DNA of 64,000 bases from Odobenus rosmarus divergens (GCF_000321225.1 NW_004451008.1:1136511-1200510); one strand, 5' to 3'; shown: positions 49,037-62,944, numbered from the stretch's first letter. Notes: generated by a model from the sequence alone, not told the origin. Numbers and translations are program-made.

Positions 49037-49192
49037 GTGTTTGTGTATGTGTGTGTGAATGTGTATGAGTAAGTGTGTGAATGTGTATGAGTGAGTTTGT
49101 GTGAATGTGAGTGAATGTGTATGAGTGAGTGTGTGAGTGAAGGTGTGTGTGACTGTACTGAGTGTGTGTGTGTGTGTGTGTGTGTGGAGGGT
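48980..49192 (+). repeat. GT/GA compound microsatellite
   Basis: A GT run, a GA run, irregular GTGAATGTGTATGAGT units, then another GT run. Open frames in this area are artefacts of the repeat. Confidence 0.95.
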
Positions 49193-49734
49193 GGAGAGGG
49201 ACAAAGTCTAATCTCTCTTTAGTCTCCCTTGCCAGATGGCTATAGTTTTCTGCTCTTCTTCGGGACACCGGCAAAAAGACACCAGTGAAGCAGAAACAAC
49301 CAACTAAGAAGGCAATTCTAACATCTATACTAGGAAAGAAAAAAGGTCCAAATCCCAAAGCCTCAGTCAGCCTGCAAACAGCGACAGATTTTCCTGTGAA
49401 CAGAGCCGTTGGCCAGGAATGTGAGGGAGCCCCAAGTCCTGCAGTTGCCTAGTGGTTCTTCTTTGCTTAAAAGCAATACTTGTTCTGTTTACCAACTCAG
49501 AGTGTGCAACCAATCCAGCCCAGTGAGGGTCCATCACAGCAGGAAAGCCCACACCCTGTGGGTAGAGAAAGACCTAGGTCTGTATACACGTCTACACCTT
49601 GAGATTGTGGAGAAATGCAGCACCAGATCTAAGCTGAGCTGAATAATAAGACAGTTCCTCCCCCCACAAAAATGATGACCGATACTGAATAGGGAGAGAG
49701 ATGTCTGGGTGTGAAAAATAGATTTTACGGAGAA

Positions 49735-49880
49735 CCTTTTCTGTGGTAGGCACAGTGCTAAGCATAAGCATCCTCTCAAGTGCTCCCACAAACCTATAGG
49801 GGTCACACTGTTGTACTCATTTTGCAAATGAGAAAACTGAGGCTCAGAGAGTTTCTACACCTTGCCAAGATTATCCAGCT
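49735..49880 (-). mobile_element. MIR SINE (inverted)
   Basis: It shows the motif CAAATGAGAAAACTGAGGCT, then a CTTGCCAAGATTATCCAG stretch, the reverse complement of the MIR core. Confidence 0.75.
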
Positions 49881-49904
49881 CTTTTTTTACTCCTTACTGC
49901 TACT

Positions 49905-50110
49905 ACCACGAATAGTTAACATTTATTGAGCACTAGGTGTCAGGGACTCTTCTAGTAATGTGTTAATTCCCTTCAATCATCTTTATATCTTGTATAGTTG
50001 GGTAGTAGGGTTATCCCCATTTTACAGACAAGGAAACTGCCCAGAGAAGTTAAGTAACGTAGAAAGTGATAGGGAAGTGATAAGGGAAGAATCTGAGATC
50101 TTACCCACTA
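49905..50110 (-). mobile_element. Second MIR SINE (inverted), adjacent to the first
   Basis: It contains TAACATTTATTGAGCACTAG and then CCCCATTTTACAGACAAGG, classic inverted MIR text. Two MIRs in the same orientation within 400 bases. Confidence 0.8.
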
Positions 50111-52629
50111 TAACTTACTGCTTCTCCCTAATATATTCTAGTGCATTTGGAATTTCAAATGCAACATTTATGGAGAAACTCAACTTGAGGCATTCTGGAA
50201 AGAGCATTAGACTCAGAGTCAGAGTTTAGCTGTGATCTTTCCTTTCTGTCCAAGCCAGCTGTGCACTTTGGGTCCAATACTTAGCATCTCTGGTCCTGCT
50301 TCACATCTGGGAAATGAGGGTTGCTATGAGGCTTCAAGGAGATTATGCCTTCCGAAGTGCTGTGTTAGCTGTCCAACAGTGTACCCCAGAGAGCCACCCC
50401 CCAGTCTAACCAAGGTAGCAAACGCATGTCCTTTCCACGCTCTGATACTGCTGCATTGGCACATTTGGGGGAACACTTCTTTGAATCTCGCTGGAATTCT
50501 CCCCGCTCCATTTTCTCTCCAGTTTCTCTATTTTAACACTTTCGAATGTCAGTCTTGCCAGGCCTGGCATTAGTGAGAGGCTGTGGTCGATAATGTGGGT
50601 GCAAATATATGAGATGAGAGAATATGTTTGAACTCAGGCACTGTTTTAGCAAAATGTTGCTTTCTGTTTCAGGCAGAGTAAAAAAAACAAAGCCATTTAA
50701 AAGTCCCATTAAGGAGCCTCACAGGCTCCTCAGACATCAAATAACTCTCACAAAACAACATTTTAATGATTTAAGTGTAATGAATCAGAAACACATGGAC
50801 TACATTTCTCTTGGAATACCCAAGGGTTTCAAAACTGAAGGAGAAAGAACTTGGCTCAAAGCACAGTGTGCTGGGCAGAGGGCTCTGCCCGCTACAGACA
50901 TTCCCTCTATTCATGAGGCAGCGGAGCTGGCCCTCTCCTAATTTAGGGCACATACAGGAATATGCAGTCATTTGTTCCGGGCACAGAGGGAAGAGCTTGG
51001 GAGGGAAAGCCATCAGCTTCTCCTTGTAAAGTGTCATAGAGCAATCGAGCTTCCCAGAATAATTTCCTGGCCATATTTTTTCAAGGCTGCCAATGTTCAA
51101 TGGGAGACATTTGAAATACATTCTAAGCCAAAGTTCTGCCAATATACAGCAGATCTGATATGTGCTTGCCTGGGAGTTAGCCAAGGCTCAGATGGAATCT
51201 GCATGAAAACAGGAACTATATGGCTCAGTGAATGATCTGTGTGAGGCGCAGGGCAGTTTCCTGTTGGACTAGAAGACATTGGTGATATTGTCCTGACCTT
51301 TTGATAAAGACTCTCTGAAGTATCATTAATAGATCATGGGAAGTAAGAGGAATGCAAGGGACATTGGTTTGGGAGTAGACTCAGTGTCAGTAGGCTGACT
51401 TGTATGTGACCTTGGGCAAGTCATCTACTTTCTTGGTTGGCGGGAGGGAGAGGAAGGGCAGCTGCCTGCTCTGCTGTACAATGAGGGGATCGGACCCCGT
51501 TGAGGGAACCCATGTCAATGTTGGTGTGAGAACTGGGGAATGATACTGCAGTGAAGGCAGTCCTGTGGGTTACTCTCATGACCTGTGAAAAGAGTGGAGC
51601 CCAGAGCGTCCCTCTCATCTTGATACTTGCTTTATCTGTGGTCATAGCAGCATGACGTGGCTCAGGATTCCATCATAGGTATTCAGGAAAATAACTATTA
51701 AGAAGATTCAACTAGTTTTTTAGAAGTTTGACAGAAAAGTTAAAATAAGCACACAATGAACTAACAATATGTCACTTAGAATCATAAAATGTAGAACGAC
51801 AGATGTGGACCCAACACCCCCAGGTTATAGTCAGGGACAGGGTCAGGAATATAGTACTAAGAGAGTGCATGTTACAGCATTCCTACCACTAGAACTGGGC
51901 TTGGTTTACATGTTCTACCAAAGTATTTATTATATGCAACTCCTGAGCTGAGACTTTCTGGAATCCCATGAATGTGTTAGGAAATGTAAAGTATCTGGGC
52001 ATGGGATTTTGTTGGCAAAGCCAGAAATCCAGGCTTCCTATAGAATATCTAAGAAACTGATAGATAGCCCCAAAGATGGCACCTTAGAATTAAATTTTGG
52101 GTTCTACAACACATTGGCTATGCTGAAAGCCATTGCTTCGGAGCCTGGATATCACATTATCGGAATACAGGGGATTTAAAAAATACCAATCCCTAAACTT
52201 CATCCCAGGAAATTCAAATTCAGCAAATTTGGGGTGGGGCTCCTGAATCTCTAATTTTAAAAGCTCTCATGGCACGATTTTGCCAACTTGGGTGCACAGA
52301 ACATAATGGTGCATTTTACAATTGGCGGCATTTTAGGTTTGATGAAATACCTTTAGCATGTGTCAGATACTTCCATATACATTATTACATGTAATATTCA
52401 TATATTTTTACAGATGAAGACACAGAGTTTCAGAGAGACTATGCCAGCAAGAGGACAATTGGTGTGTAGAGCCCAGGCCTCCTGACCCCTGATCCAGGAC
52501 TCTTTCCCCTCATCTGCAGGCTCCTGACCCTGCATGTGGACTTTGAACATCCATGAGCCATGCTATCTTGTGTCTGAAAGATTGCAGGGAAGGAAAAATA
52601 ATTTCTATTAAAAAATAACCTATTTGGTT

Positions 52630-53237
52630 CTGTTATGGGCTGAATTGTGTCCTTCCAAAATTCATATGTTGAAGCCCTAACCCCCGGTATCTCAGAATGT
52701 GACGATTTGGAGATAGGGTCTTTGAGAGGTGATTAAGCTAAAATGGGGCCATTAGGGTGGACCCTGATTTGATGTAATTGGTGTCCTTATAATAAGAGAT
52801 TAGGACACAGACAACACAGAGGAAAAGACCATGTGAGGACACAGTGAGATAGTGGCTATCTGCAAGCCAAGGAGGGATGCCTCAAAAGAACACCTTGACC
52901 TTGAAGTTTATTTATTTATTTATTTTTAAAGATTTTATTTATTTATTATTTGACAGAGAGAGAGACAGCGAGAGAGGGAACACAAGCAGAGGGATTGGGA
53001 GAGGGAGAAGCAGGCTTCTCGCTGAGCAGGGAGCCCGACGTGGGGCTCGATCCCAGGACCCTGGGATCATGACCTGGGCTGAAGGCAGACCCTAACGACT
53101 GAGCCAGGTGAACTTTAAAACACCTGCCAACACCTTGATTTTCAAGTGCTAGTCTCCAAAACTATAAGAAAATACATTTCTGCTGTTTAAGCTACCCAGT
53201 CTGTGGAACTTCGCCATGGCAGTCCTAACAGACTACT
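52630..53237 (+). mobile_element. MLT1-type (MaLR) solo LTR split by a SINE
   Basis: It starts TGTTATGGGCTGAATTGTG and ends near GCAGTCCTAACAGACTAC, with the AAAACTATAAGAAAATACAT polyadenylation-region signature. A SINE interrupts it at about 52908-53110. Non-coding. Confidence 0.75.
52908..53110 (-). mobile_element. Carnivore SINE, head truncated
   Basis: Reverse orientation SINE inside the LTR. The body (CAGCGAGAGAGGGAACACAA) is intact, but the head ends at GAGCCAGGTG with internal bases lost. Confidence 0.9.
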
Positions 53238-54054
53238 AAGCTCTCTTATACAAGGTTCTCGAAAAGCATGAAACACATGCCACCAGGGGCATCAGGCTGA
53301 TTTCAGGTGCCACACACATGGAATTAAAAAACACTGGGTCAGTTAATATTCTGTTTGGTGCATAATTAGAGAAACCTTGACTAATGCTCAAATAGAATTT
53401 ATTTTCCTCACAAAGCAAGAAGTGAGGAGGTACATAGGTCTGGGGCAGCTGCTTGACATTGTTTTCTTTCTTTATGCTCTGCCAGCCTTAGTATATGGGC
53501 TTTCATCCTCATGCTTGCCACCTCATGGTCACAAAGAGGCTGCTGTAACTCCAGATGTCATGTCCACATTCAAAACAGAAAAAAAGGAGAAAGAGGAAAA
53601 GGGGACTGGGAGACTTCTCCTTACGTCTCACAGACCAGAGCTGGGTCACATGGCCACCACTAACTGCAAAGGAGACTGGTAAGTTTGGTTCTTACTTTTA
53701 CAGCTTATAGAGCAGAGCCAGACAGCAAGGAAGACAGTGATTAGAAATGGAAATTGCATGAGTCAACCTTCAATATCTGTCACCACCATATGCCAAGAAA
53801 GTCCTGCCTTTTTCATTTCTCTTTCATTCCAGATATTATTGAGAAGAAAATCTCAAGGTGATGCCATTATGCCATTGATATTCATTTCCCTTTTAACAAG
53901 GAAAGGCAGGTCTCAAATTCAGTCTTGCAGAGACAATATTATTCTGCTAGGATTTAACAGTTTTTATTCATTATATTTATTTTTATGTTTAGAGTAGCAG
54001 CATACTTTCAAATATATGGATTTCAGTCAAAAAACCAAGAAACAAATCCAGAGT

Positions 54055-54370
54055 AGATCAGACTTGTACCTCTGAAACAAATAATACATTATATGTTAAA
54101 GAAAAAAAAAAGAAGATAGTAGGAAGGGGGAAATGAAGGCGGGAAATTGGAGGGGGAGATGAACCATGAGACTATGGACTCTGAGAAACAAACTGAGGGT
54201 TTTAGAGGGGAGGGGGGTGGGGGGATGGGCTAGCCCACTGTTGGGTATTAAGGAGGGCATGTATTGCACGGAACACCGGGTGTTATATGCAAACAATGAC
54301 TCATGGAACACTACATCAAAAACTAATGATGTAATGTATGGTGATTAACATAACATAATAAAACAAGATT
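54055..54370 (+). mobile_element. L1 3' end fragment
   Basis: Same family of 3'UTR as at 25063 (TGAGGGTTTTAGAGGGGAG, AACTAATGATGTAATGTATG), older by its differences. It is followed by A-rich and AAT-repeat sequence. No clear target duplication was found. Confidence 0.85.
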
Positions 54371-55522
54371 AAAAAAATAAATAAACACAAATATGAAACA
54401 AATAATAATAATAATATAGATGGTATTCATGCATACAAAAAATTATAAAGGCAAGTGACTAAATATTGGAAACCTTGTGGTGGACACAGTAGAAATAGCC
54501 CCGTGCCGTGGAATAGCCTGTGAGTCAGGATGCTGGGGATGGAGGTCCCATTCTGCCCCAGCCTCCTGTGCAGCCTTGTTTCCAAGAAGAATGATTTATC
54601 CTGAAAACAACCGACAAAGGCCATGCATTATTATCTATATTTTACATATATGATTAATAATAATATTGAGATGAGGTAATTGAGTCCTAGAGGAGAGAAA
54701 TGTATTGCCCAGGGTCACACTGAAATTAGATGGTGGGCTGAGACCATAAATCAGAATTCCCTACTCCCATGTTCTTTTCTGTTAGGTTATAGGCCACTCT
54801 ATTTGAGACTGAGTACTTTGAAAAGAAACTGGCTGGTTTTTCTGAAAGCCCCAAATGACCTTTGGCTGGCCAACAGAGCTGGCTCTCCGCCACACAATTT
54901 TGCTGAACAAAGAGGTATGCTGAGGTGTTTTGACCTCTCTTGAAGATCAAAATCTTCATACTCCCTCAGCTGCCAGTAGGCTTATCGCTTCTAGAATCTA
55001 CTTTGGTCTCTGGATAAGAGAGGATTCCTCTCCCCTTTTCCCATGTCTCAACCTACCCTGATTCCCACCTTCTTCCTTATTCTTTAGGACAGAGTCTAAG
55101 TTTATTAGTGAGCATTGGAAGTGAATCAACTGGCCATACACATCAGCTTCTCTTGCTTTCTGCCTTATTTCATTCAGTCAAAAAAACAACTGGGAACTAG
55201 CCTTCTTTAGGTCTTCTGGCTCTCTCTTTGCTCTTCTTTCTCCATGTATCTGGCCAAAGGGTGATAGGGGGAGGATATTAGGATTTAAGCTCTGACAGAA
55301 GGTGGGCATGCTTTTTTTAAACTTCTGACCAAAGGAAGCCCTGTCTTCGAGCCCAGCTTTATAGGAGAGCCCCAGTCTGTGGAACCAGGTACTAGCCTAG
55401 CTGGTAACAGAGGGTACCTGGTTTTCTGTTTGGTTATTTCTCCTCAAGGTAATCTTGCAGGAGGAGGTGTGATGTGTAAGGAATGATCCTGGGGTTCTCA
55501 AGTACTTGAGACATATACCATC

Positions 55523-55912
55523 TGTTTGGGTTGAATTGTATCCTTCCCAAATTCATATGTTGATGTCCTAATCCCTAATATCTCAGAATATGATTACATT
55601 TAGAGATAGGGCCTTCAAAAGGTAATTAAATTTAAAAAGGTGCTGTTTAGGTGGGCCTCAATCCAATATGACTGGAGTCCCTATAAGAAGAGGAGATTAG
55701 GACACAGATGACATACAAACAGAGGGACAACCATGTGAGGACACAACAAAATAGCCATCTACGAGCCAAGGAGAGAGGTCTCAAAAGAACCCAAACCTGC
55801 CAACGCTTTGATCTTAGACTTCTAGTCTCCAGGACTGTGAGAAAATAAATTTCGGCTGTGTAGGTGACCCAGTCCGTGGTATTTTGTTATGGCAGTCCTA
55901 GGAGACTAATAC
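55523..55912 (+). mobile_element. MLT1-type (MaLR) solo LTR
   Basis: An uninterrupted copy related to the LTR at 52630, from TGTTTGGGTTGAATTGTATC to CTAGGAGACTAATAC, with AGAAAATAAATTTCGGCTG before the end. Confidence 0.75.
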
Positions 55913-56935
55913 ACCTTCCATACCTCCCTTACCTGTGCTCGCCTAAATCCATTTTATATCAACTACAGTTGCTATTCACTCATATTACGTCTCCCCTCTC
56001 CCAGAGGTTCTCCAGATGCTAAGGCCTATTGGACCAAGCAGATCCAACCACAGGACAGCACTGGTTAAGCCATAAGAAGCAAATGGACAGTTGGGGTAAG
56101 ACCGTGGGGTGAGGGGGTGGACTCAGATCATGGAGGAGTCAGGGTCCTTACTTCTCTAACTTCCTACTGCTATTTCACGACTGTTACATTTCCACCCTCT
56201 TTGCAAATCCCCCGGCCCTTCTATCACTCTGGGAAACTCTACTCATCCCTGCTATTGCCACCTTCCAACCTCTTGGTCCTATCCTTTGTTCCTTTCTTTA
56301 AGAACTTAGGCATGTGGCTCCATTGCTTACCTTGCCTTCCCAGTTCCTCCTGATGTCCTGAGGGACGCTAGGCTCTCATCCTTTGAGCTCCTCATCTTCA
56401 GTGATGACTTCTTCTGCTTTACCCTAGCCATCTATGATACCCATAGCCACATCCACCTCTGAAAGCTCCATCTCATAACACCCATTCTCTAACCACCATC
56501 TCCTATCTTTTTAGGTCTTTTACTCCTTCAATAACCCTATAGACTCCAATAACCCTAGACTTCAATCTCATCAAGACATCCAGTCCTTTGACACCACCCC
56601 ATTTTAAGTCTATCAGATCCTCTTGCCTTTACATCTTTTCTGAATCCCACAACCAATCACCAGCACTCCTTTGCAGACTATTCTTTCTCTACCTGCTTTC
56701 TCAGCTCTCTTCTTGCTTCAGAGGAATCATTCTCTATCTTTCTGGTGAATCATTGAGAATCTAAGAGAAGCTAGATCCTTTGTCTGGAATACCCCCAATA
56801 AAGCCACACAGTCCACTCCCTCAGCTCCTTCGACTCTTTCTAAAAGTGTCACTTTCTCAGTGAGGTCCTTCCTGACCACTCTATTCTGCTACTTCTATTC
56901 TTACCCACACTCACAATCCCTATATCTGGTTTCAG

Positions 56936-56957
56936 TTTTTTTTTTTTTTTTTTTTTT
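56936..56957 (+). repeat. Poly(T) run of 22
   Basis: An uninterrupted T homopolymer inside an L2-like 3' region (about 56850-57060). Confidence 0.9.
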
Positions 56958-59900
56958 CACGGCACTAACCAGCAGCTAAGATACCATTAATTTTGAATTA
57001 TTTATTTGTTTGTTGCTCACTTCCCATCCCATCAGAATAACACAATCTCAAAATGGACAAATAGTTTTTTTATTTTTTGTTTAGTGCTCTATTTCCAGTA
57101 CCAGGCCAGTACCTTTGACTTGCACGTAGTAGGACCTTAATAAACCTTTGTGGATGGGCTTTCTTCAGAGAAAAATTTAAATATGCACATATTCTTAAAA
57201 CTTAGTATATAATTTCTGGGGCCTGATGGCCTTTCTGAGGCTGCGAAGTTCAGAAGCTCAGTGTTAACCATTCTTCCTGAATATTTCTCATGCACTCTAC
57301 CACCGCAGTTGAAATGCTGTTGTATACTGATTACTTACAAATCTATTTCTTTATCCTACGTGTCTCCTCACAGTTCCTCACTCACCAATCAAATGTCTGT
57401 TCCCACCTCCATTGGAAGTGTCCATTGGACAGAGGTTGCTATCTTTCCATTCCCAACTTGTTCATTTTCCTGCACCAACTATGTCCATGAACCACCAACA
57501 GCTCAGAAACTGAGGCCAGATATTTGAGTGTCATCCTTGATTTATTTTTTTCCTTTCTCCTCATATGCCATCAGTCAATAAGTTCCATTGTTTACATGTA
57601 AGTATCTTTCAAATCCAACATCATGCACAGTTTCCATTCTCCACTGCCCTGTATTACTGGAAGATTATATCAACAACCTCCTAATTGGTTTTTCTGTTTA
57701 TAGTACCATTCTTACAAAAATACAAGTCTTATTCATTCTCTCCCTTTGTCAAACCTTTTTCTAAAGGCCCTCCTTTGCTTAAAGAGTAAAATAAAAATGT
57801 CTTAAAATAGCATTTGAACCCTGAAGCCTCATGTTGACATGAGGTGCCATGAGATTGAAGTAGCGTGCAGTATTGAGCCAACATGTGGAGGGCAGCTGCC
57901 TTGGAAAGTCAGCTGGGCCCACAGCGCACTTGGCATGAGTGAGAAAAAAAAACTGTTGTATGAAGGCACTGAGCTTTTGGCATTGTGTGTTTCTGTAGAT
58001 AATCTGGCCTATCCCAACACGATACTCTTAAATGGGATTGTTCTTTCACTTCTGTATTCTTCCCCACGCTTAGGCACACACACTTTAATGTCTAGAACTG
58101 GTACCAAACTAGTTGCTTATTCCAGATTTCATCATGCTCTTTCATTCCTGCATGCACTTACATAGTTGGTTCTCTTGGTCTTTAGTGCTATTCCCTTTCT
58201 CATTTGCTTGTAGAACTTCCTCTAATTTATCCTTTGAAATCTTAAGTGTCATTTTTCTGGAAAATCTTCTCTGATCACCCAACAGAGAAGTAAATATTAC
58301 CTTTGTTCCTTACACGTGTTTTAAATTATTGCATGTGTCAGATTACTACTTATGTCCCTCTCTCACTATAATAATTCAAGGCCTGAATAATGTTCTCTGT
58401 ACTTTGGGATCAGTAGTGCTTTTTGAATATATAGATGTTCAAATAATCTTTAAGAAAGCATCAAGCTAGGTAAACACACAACTGAATTTATAATTACAAA
58501 TTGTGATAAGTACTATGTAGGAAGATGACAGAATTCTTTGGGAGAGACCAATAGAAGGGCTAATTTATACAAAGTGGTCAGCAAAGTCATGGCGCTATGG
58601 CAGCTAAGTAGAATGGGTGCAAGTTAGCTAATAAAGGGTTGGTGATTCAAAATGATGGACTATATTACCTGGACTTCAAGACACATGGAAATTTCCCATT
58701 TTGTACCCAATCCATGAAAATAATAAGAAAGACTAGAAATGAGAGAAATAAAGGAACAGCTGCACTTAAAATCAAGACAAGGAATTACCTGTAGATGAGA
58801 AAATAGGAAGGCCTGTACAAGGAGGTCTGTAGATGAGAGGTTGTAGCAGTGAGCTGAGGAATTCATCCTGACAGAGAATGCAGCCTGTGGGAACGCATCC
58901 TGACCATGTGGGAAGCCATCAAGATCCCATGGGGAAGCTGGAAGCTGACAAGACTGTAGCATGAAGTCACTTGGAAAGAAATAGAAACCGCCACCACAGA
59001 AAGGTTGCCAAACAAGAATCAACAAATATATTTTTTTAAGATTGTATCTGGAAAAGGGATAATAAATTCAATAAGAGAATTTCATGTAAGGAAATAGAGT
59101 TAACAGAAACATAAGAACAGGATTTTAAAATAACCTATCTCCAGAGAGCTAAAAGAGGGTGTATCATCTATGAAACAAGAAGAAGAGAAAGATCTGAAAT
59201 AAGAACAAATTGAAATACAAAAAGAAGCCTTTGGATCATTAGTGAAATTAAAACAATAATTTTGCATTTACTAAATGTAATTATGTTAAGTATAATTATT
59301 GAAATTAAAATGCAATCATTAGTATGATAGCTGAATGGTCACAAATGAAGAATTAATTAATGATCTGAAAAATCAAGCTGAGGAATTTCCCCAGATAAAG
59401 AGATCAGAAGTATGAAAGAATAAAGGGAGCATAGATTCAGAAGATCCTACATGCAGCTAGTAGAATTTTCATTAAACATGGAATAAAGAGAGGGAAAGGA
59501 AGAAATTTTGAATAATGTTGGTCTCAGTTTTCCCAGAATCGAGAAAACCATAAATTCTCAGACTGAAAAGATTTTCCAGTCCTCACATGGGATATATGCA
59601 TAAAATTATATATAGATTCCTTGTAGTGAAATTTCCGCATATCAAGGATAAAGTTAAAATTTTAAAAATTATCAGAGAAGGAAAGAAAACTAGATTAATA
59701 TCCAGATTTTCTGCCAACCACCCGGAAACAAGAGGGAAATAAAAAATATCTTAATGTGCAAAAGAAAAATACTTTTAAGCATGTCATTCTACACTAGCCA
59801 GAGGATTATGTCACTCAGCTGAAATAAAGACACACTCAGACTCTGAAAGCTTATCATGTGCAGGCCCTTTCAGAAAGAATGGAGGATGCTGGAGACAGTT

Positions 59901-60473
59901 AGTGTTGGTGAAAGTGGGAAATGGGTCCGCTGACACAATGCTTATAGAAATGGACAGGGGCCTGGCCACTGGGAGGGCAAGCTGGGGCTATTAGTAAAGT
60001 AAAAATGTGCAAATCTTACCAAGTGAGAATCTTACTTCAAGATATCTGTCTTAGAGAAACGCTCACATGGGCGAACCTGTTCCTTGTTGCATTAGTTGTC
60101 AAGGTGAAAAGTGGGCCTCAGTCAAATAGTGACTAAATGTAATGTAGTCATTCTGTGGAATATGGAGCACCAGTAAGAGAAAATGGGAAAAATCTATGTA
60201 TAGCAACAGGGATTTATCTCCAAGACTTATCACTGAGCGAAAAGGGAAGGTTGAAGGATGATACGTATGTTAGGATACCATCTATTGAGTGAAAAAACAG
60301 TAGGCTCACCAAATAATACATATTTTGTACATATCATAGACATTTTGTATGTATTTTCCATATGTCATAGAAGTAAGTGTGGAAGGAGATAGATCAAACA
60401 TAACCAGTTACTTGTGTGGAGGATGTGTTCAAGAGAGGCTTTGTTCCTATTTATAATAATGCAGAGCCTTTAG

Positions 60474-60650
60474 AGGTGCCTGGGTGGCTCAACTGGTTAA
60501 GCATCTGCCTTTGGCTCAGGTCATGATCCCAGTGGAGCCCCGCATTGGGCACTGGGCTCACTGCTCAACGGGAGTCTGCTTCTTCCTCTGCCCTCCCCCA
60601 CCACTCATGCTCTCTCTCTCTCTCAAATAAATAAAAATCTTTTTTAAAAA
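60474..60650 (+). mobile_element. Carnivore tRNA-Lys SINE, older copy
   Basis: Direct orientation, GAGGTGCCTGGGTGGCTC head and CAAATAAATAAAAATC tail, with a small internal deletion. The flanks AATAATGCAGAGCCTTTAG and AATAATACAAAGTCTTTAG look like a diverged target duplication. Confidence 0.9.
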
Positions 60651-62113
60651 AATAATACAAAGTCTTTAGTGCCTGGTCAGGGGTGCTTAGGCAGGAGAGT
60701 GGCATGATCCAATTTATAGTGATAAAAAAATCCCTCTGGGTATTGGGAGGAAAATGAATTTGGAGGAGGGGAGGCAGAGAGACCAGGTAGTAGGCTGTCC
60801 TGGTAGTTAGGACCAGGACTCATTCATCCATTTGGCACTGTGGGCTCAGAGCCTGGGGCCCATGAAAATGTTTTAATTAAAAAAAACAACAACACAAATA
60901 TACAATAATAAACTTAGCCTGGCTTATATTTTCCTTTATACCAATGCAGTGCTAAAATATAATTTTTATTTATTTTCTAGATGGCTGAAGGAGCTCATAA
61001 AGGCAAAAGTACCTAGAACACACAAAAAGCATAAAGCAGCCCTGATTAGGAGAGAGAAGGCTTGGAGGGATCAGCATGGAGCCAAGTGGACAAAGGCAAA
61101 CTGTGTTTTATAACAACAAGAGCCTGAATCTTGCCCTAAATTGAGAATGAGGAATGAGGGAGGGGAGAAAGCAAAGGTAAGTCTCAGAATGCTGACTTCA
61201 GGGGGTGCTGGGGCCACTTACTGGGACAGGGAAGAGGGGAGGAAGGTTGCCAGGGCCCTCAGGATCATGAGCCCTGCCTGCCAGGCCAGCTGTGGTGAAG
61301 TCACCACTGAGCCAGGATCTTGATGAGGACTGATGCTGAATCTTTATGCACCAGGAAGACAAAAAGGATTTCCGCACGAAGACTGACATGATCAGACAGT
61401 GTTTTAGAAAATGTGTGTTTGGTGAGCATACAGGACATGGAAGATAAACCAGGAGCTAACAATACCTAAGTAGCCAGGCCCCCCAATTCTCCTGCCACTC
61501 CCAGGCTCAGGAAAATGTAATGAAATGAAAGCGGTTTGGAAAAGAGCTGGAAAGACCTCCCAGCTAGACCCAGCCCAGAGCGCAGCTTGGCCAAAGCTCA
61601 GGCTCATGCAGAGCACATGGGCCTTGCGGCTGGCTGCATTCACCGGCCAAACCACAGGGCAAATTTAAACAATTCAGTTGTCACAACACAGCAGATCTGA
61701 ATGACAACAGCTTTCTTTAAAAGTAGGACTTTAAAAATAAAAACACTTCTTCACAAAAACAAACAAACAAAAAACATCTCAGGAAAACTGGCTCTTTCTC
61801 AGGCAATTATTTTAAAAGGTTGGGCCTCAAAATATTTTCAGCCCCAGCCCACGTGGAAGGGGCACAAAGCTGTGTGGATCTTCTTTTGTCTTCACCATAT
61901 CTGACAGAGAAAAAGCGTGACTCTTCTGAAGACAAGCCAGTAGACCCTGAGTGTTGAGCACCTAACACATGATGCTCGCCACTGCATTGTTAGCGCGGTG
62001 TGGGTATTTGGGTAAGCCATGATAGCTTTTTGGGCCTGAGTTGTTTTGGATTTTGTCCCCATAAGTGGAAATAATGATAACACTTTCCTTACATACTGTT
62101 TCGAAGACATAGT

Positions 62114-62353
62114 TGTTGTTGTTCTTCTTCTTCTTTCTTCTTCTTCAGATTTATTTATTTATTTGAGAGAGAGGGGAGAGAGAGAGTGTGTGCATGCAAG
62201 GGTCAGGGCAGAGGGAGAGGAAGAGAGAGAATGTTCAGCAGACTCTCTGCTGAGTGTGGGGCCCCACTCGGGGCTCGATCTCATGACCCTGAGATCATGA
62301 CCTGAGGCGAAATCCAGTTGACGCTTAACCAACTGAACCACCCAGGTGCCCGT
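62114..62353 (-). mobile_element. Carnivore tRNA-Lys SINE
   Basis: Reverse orientation, with a TTC-rich tail (62120-62146) on the low side and head CTGAACCACCCAGGTGCCC. Flanks GAAGACATAGTT and AAGGACATAGTT suggest a target duplication. Confidence 0.9.
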
Positions 62354-62513
62354 CAAGGACATAGTTATTCTTAAAGTCCTTTCCAATACGAATAACTTTG
62401 AGAATCTAAGGAAGGCTATTAACCTCCAGAGAAAACTGTGTATTCAAATAAAAATGTTCATATACCTGGGTATTTATAGGGTCAGTGATTAAAAGCTCTT
62501 TGGTAATATCTTT

Positions 62514-62719
62514 TTATTTTTTTTTAAAGATTTTTTTTTTTATTTTTTATTTGACAGAGAGAGACACAGCGAGAGAGGGAACACAAGCAGGGGGAGTGGG
62601 AGAGGGAGAAGCAGGCTTCCTGCGGAGCAGGGAGCCTGATGTGGGGCTTGGTCCCAGGACCCCGGGATCATGACCTGAGCCGAAGGCAGATGCCTAACGA
62701 CTGAGCCACCCAGGCACTG
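62514..62719 (-). mobile_element. Carnivore tRNA-Lys SINE
   Basis: Reverse orientation with body CACAGCGAGAGAGGGAACAC. It is flanked by CTCTTTGGTAATATCTTT at 62496-62513 and CTCCTTGGTAATATCTTT at 62720-62737, a near-identical 18-base duplication. Confidence 0.95.
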
Positions 62720-62944
62720 CTCCTTGGTAATATCTTTAAACCACCTGCAAAACGACTGTCCCTTTACAGGGACACAACCTATAGTAATAATTACTAGTAT
62801 CCATGGAAAGTAGGGGTAGAAGATCATGTAGGCATGAAAGGCATAAGGATTTCAACAGGCTGAAGGAAGAGCAAGAGCTACAGAAACAGCAAAGTGTGAA
62901 GTGGGAAAACCAGTGGTGGCGGGATTCTACACAACAGTAAGGAA

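Noticed and set aside
49023..49192. CRISPR-like or protein-coding repeat array
   Set aside because: Units are short, irregular GT-rich microsatellite, with no spacers, in a mammalian genome.
48642..49358. Several open frames rich in Ser/Leu, Thr/His or Glu/Arg on both strands
   Set aside because: They are translations of CT and GT microsatellites and have no protein-like composition.
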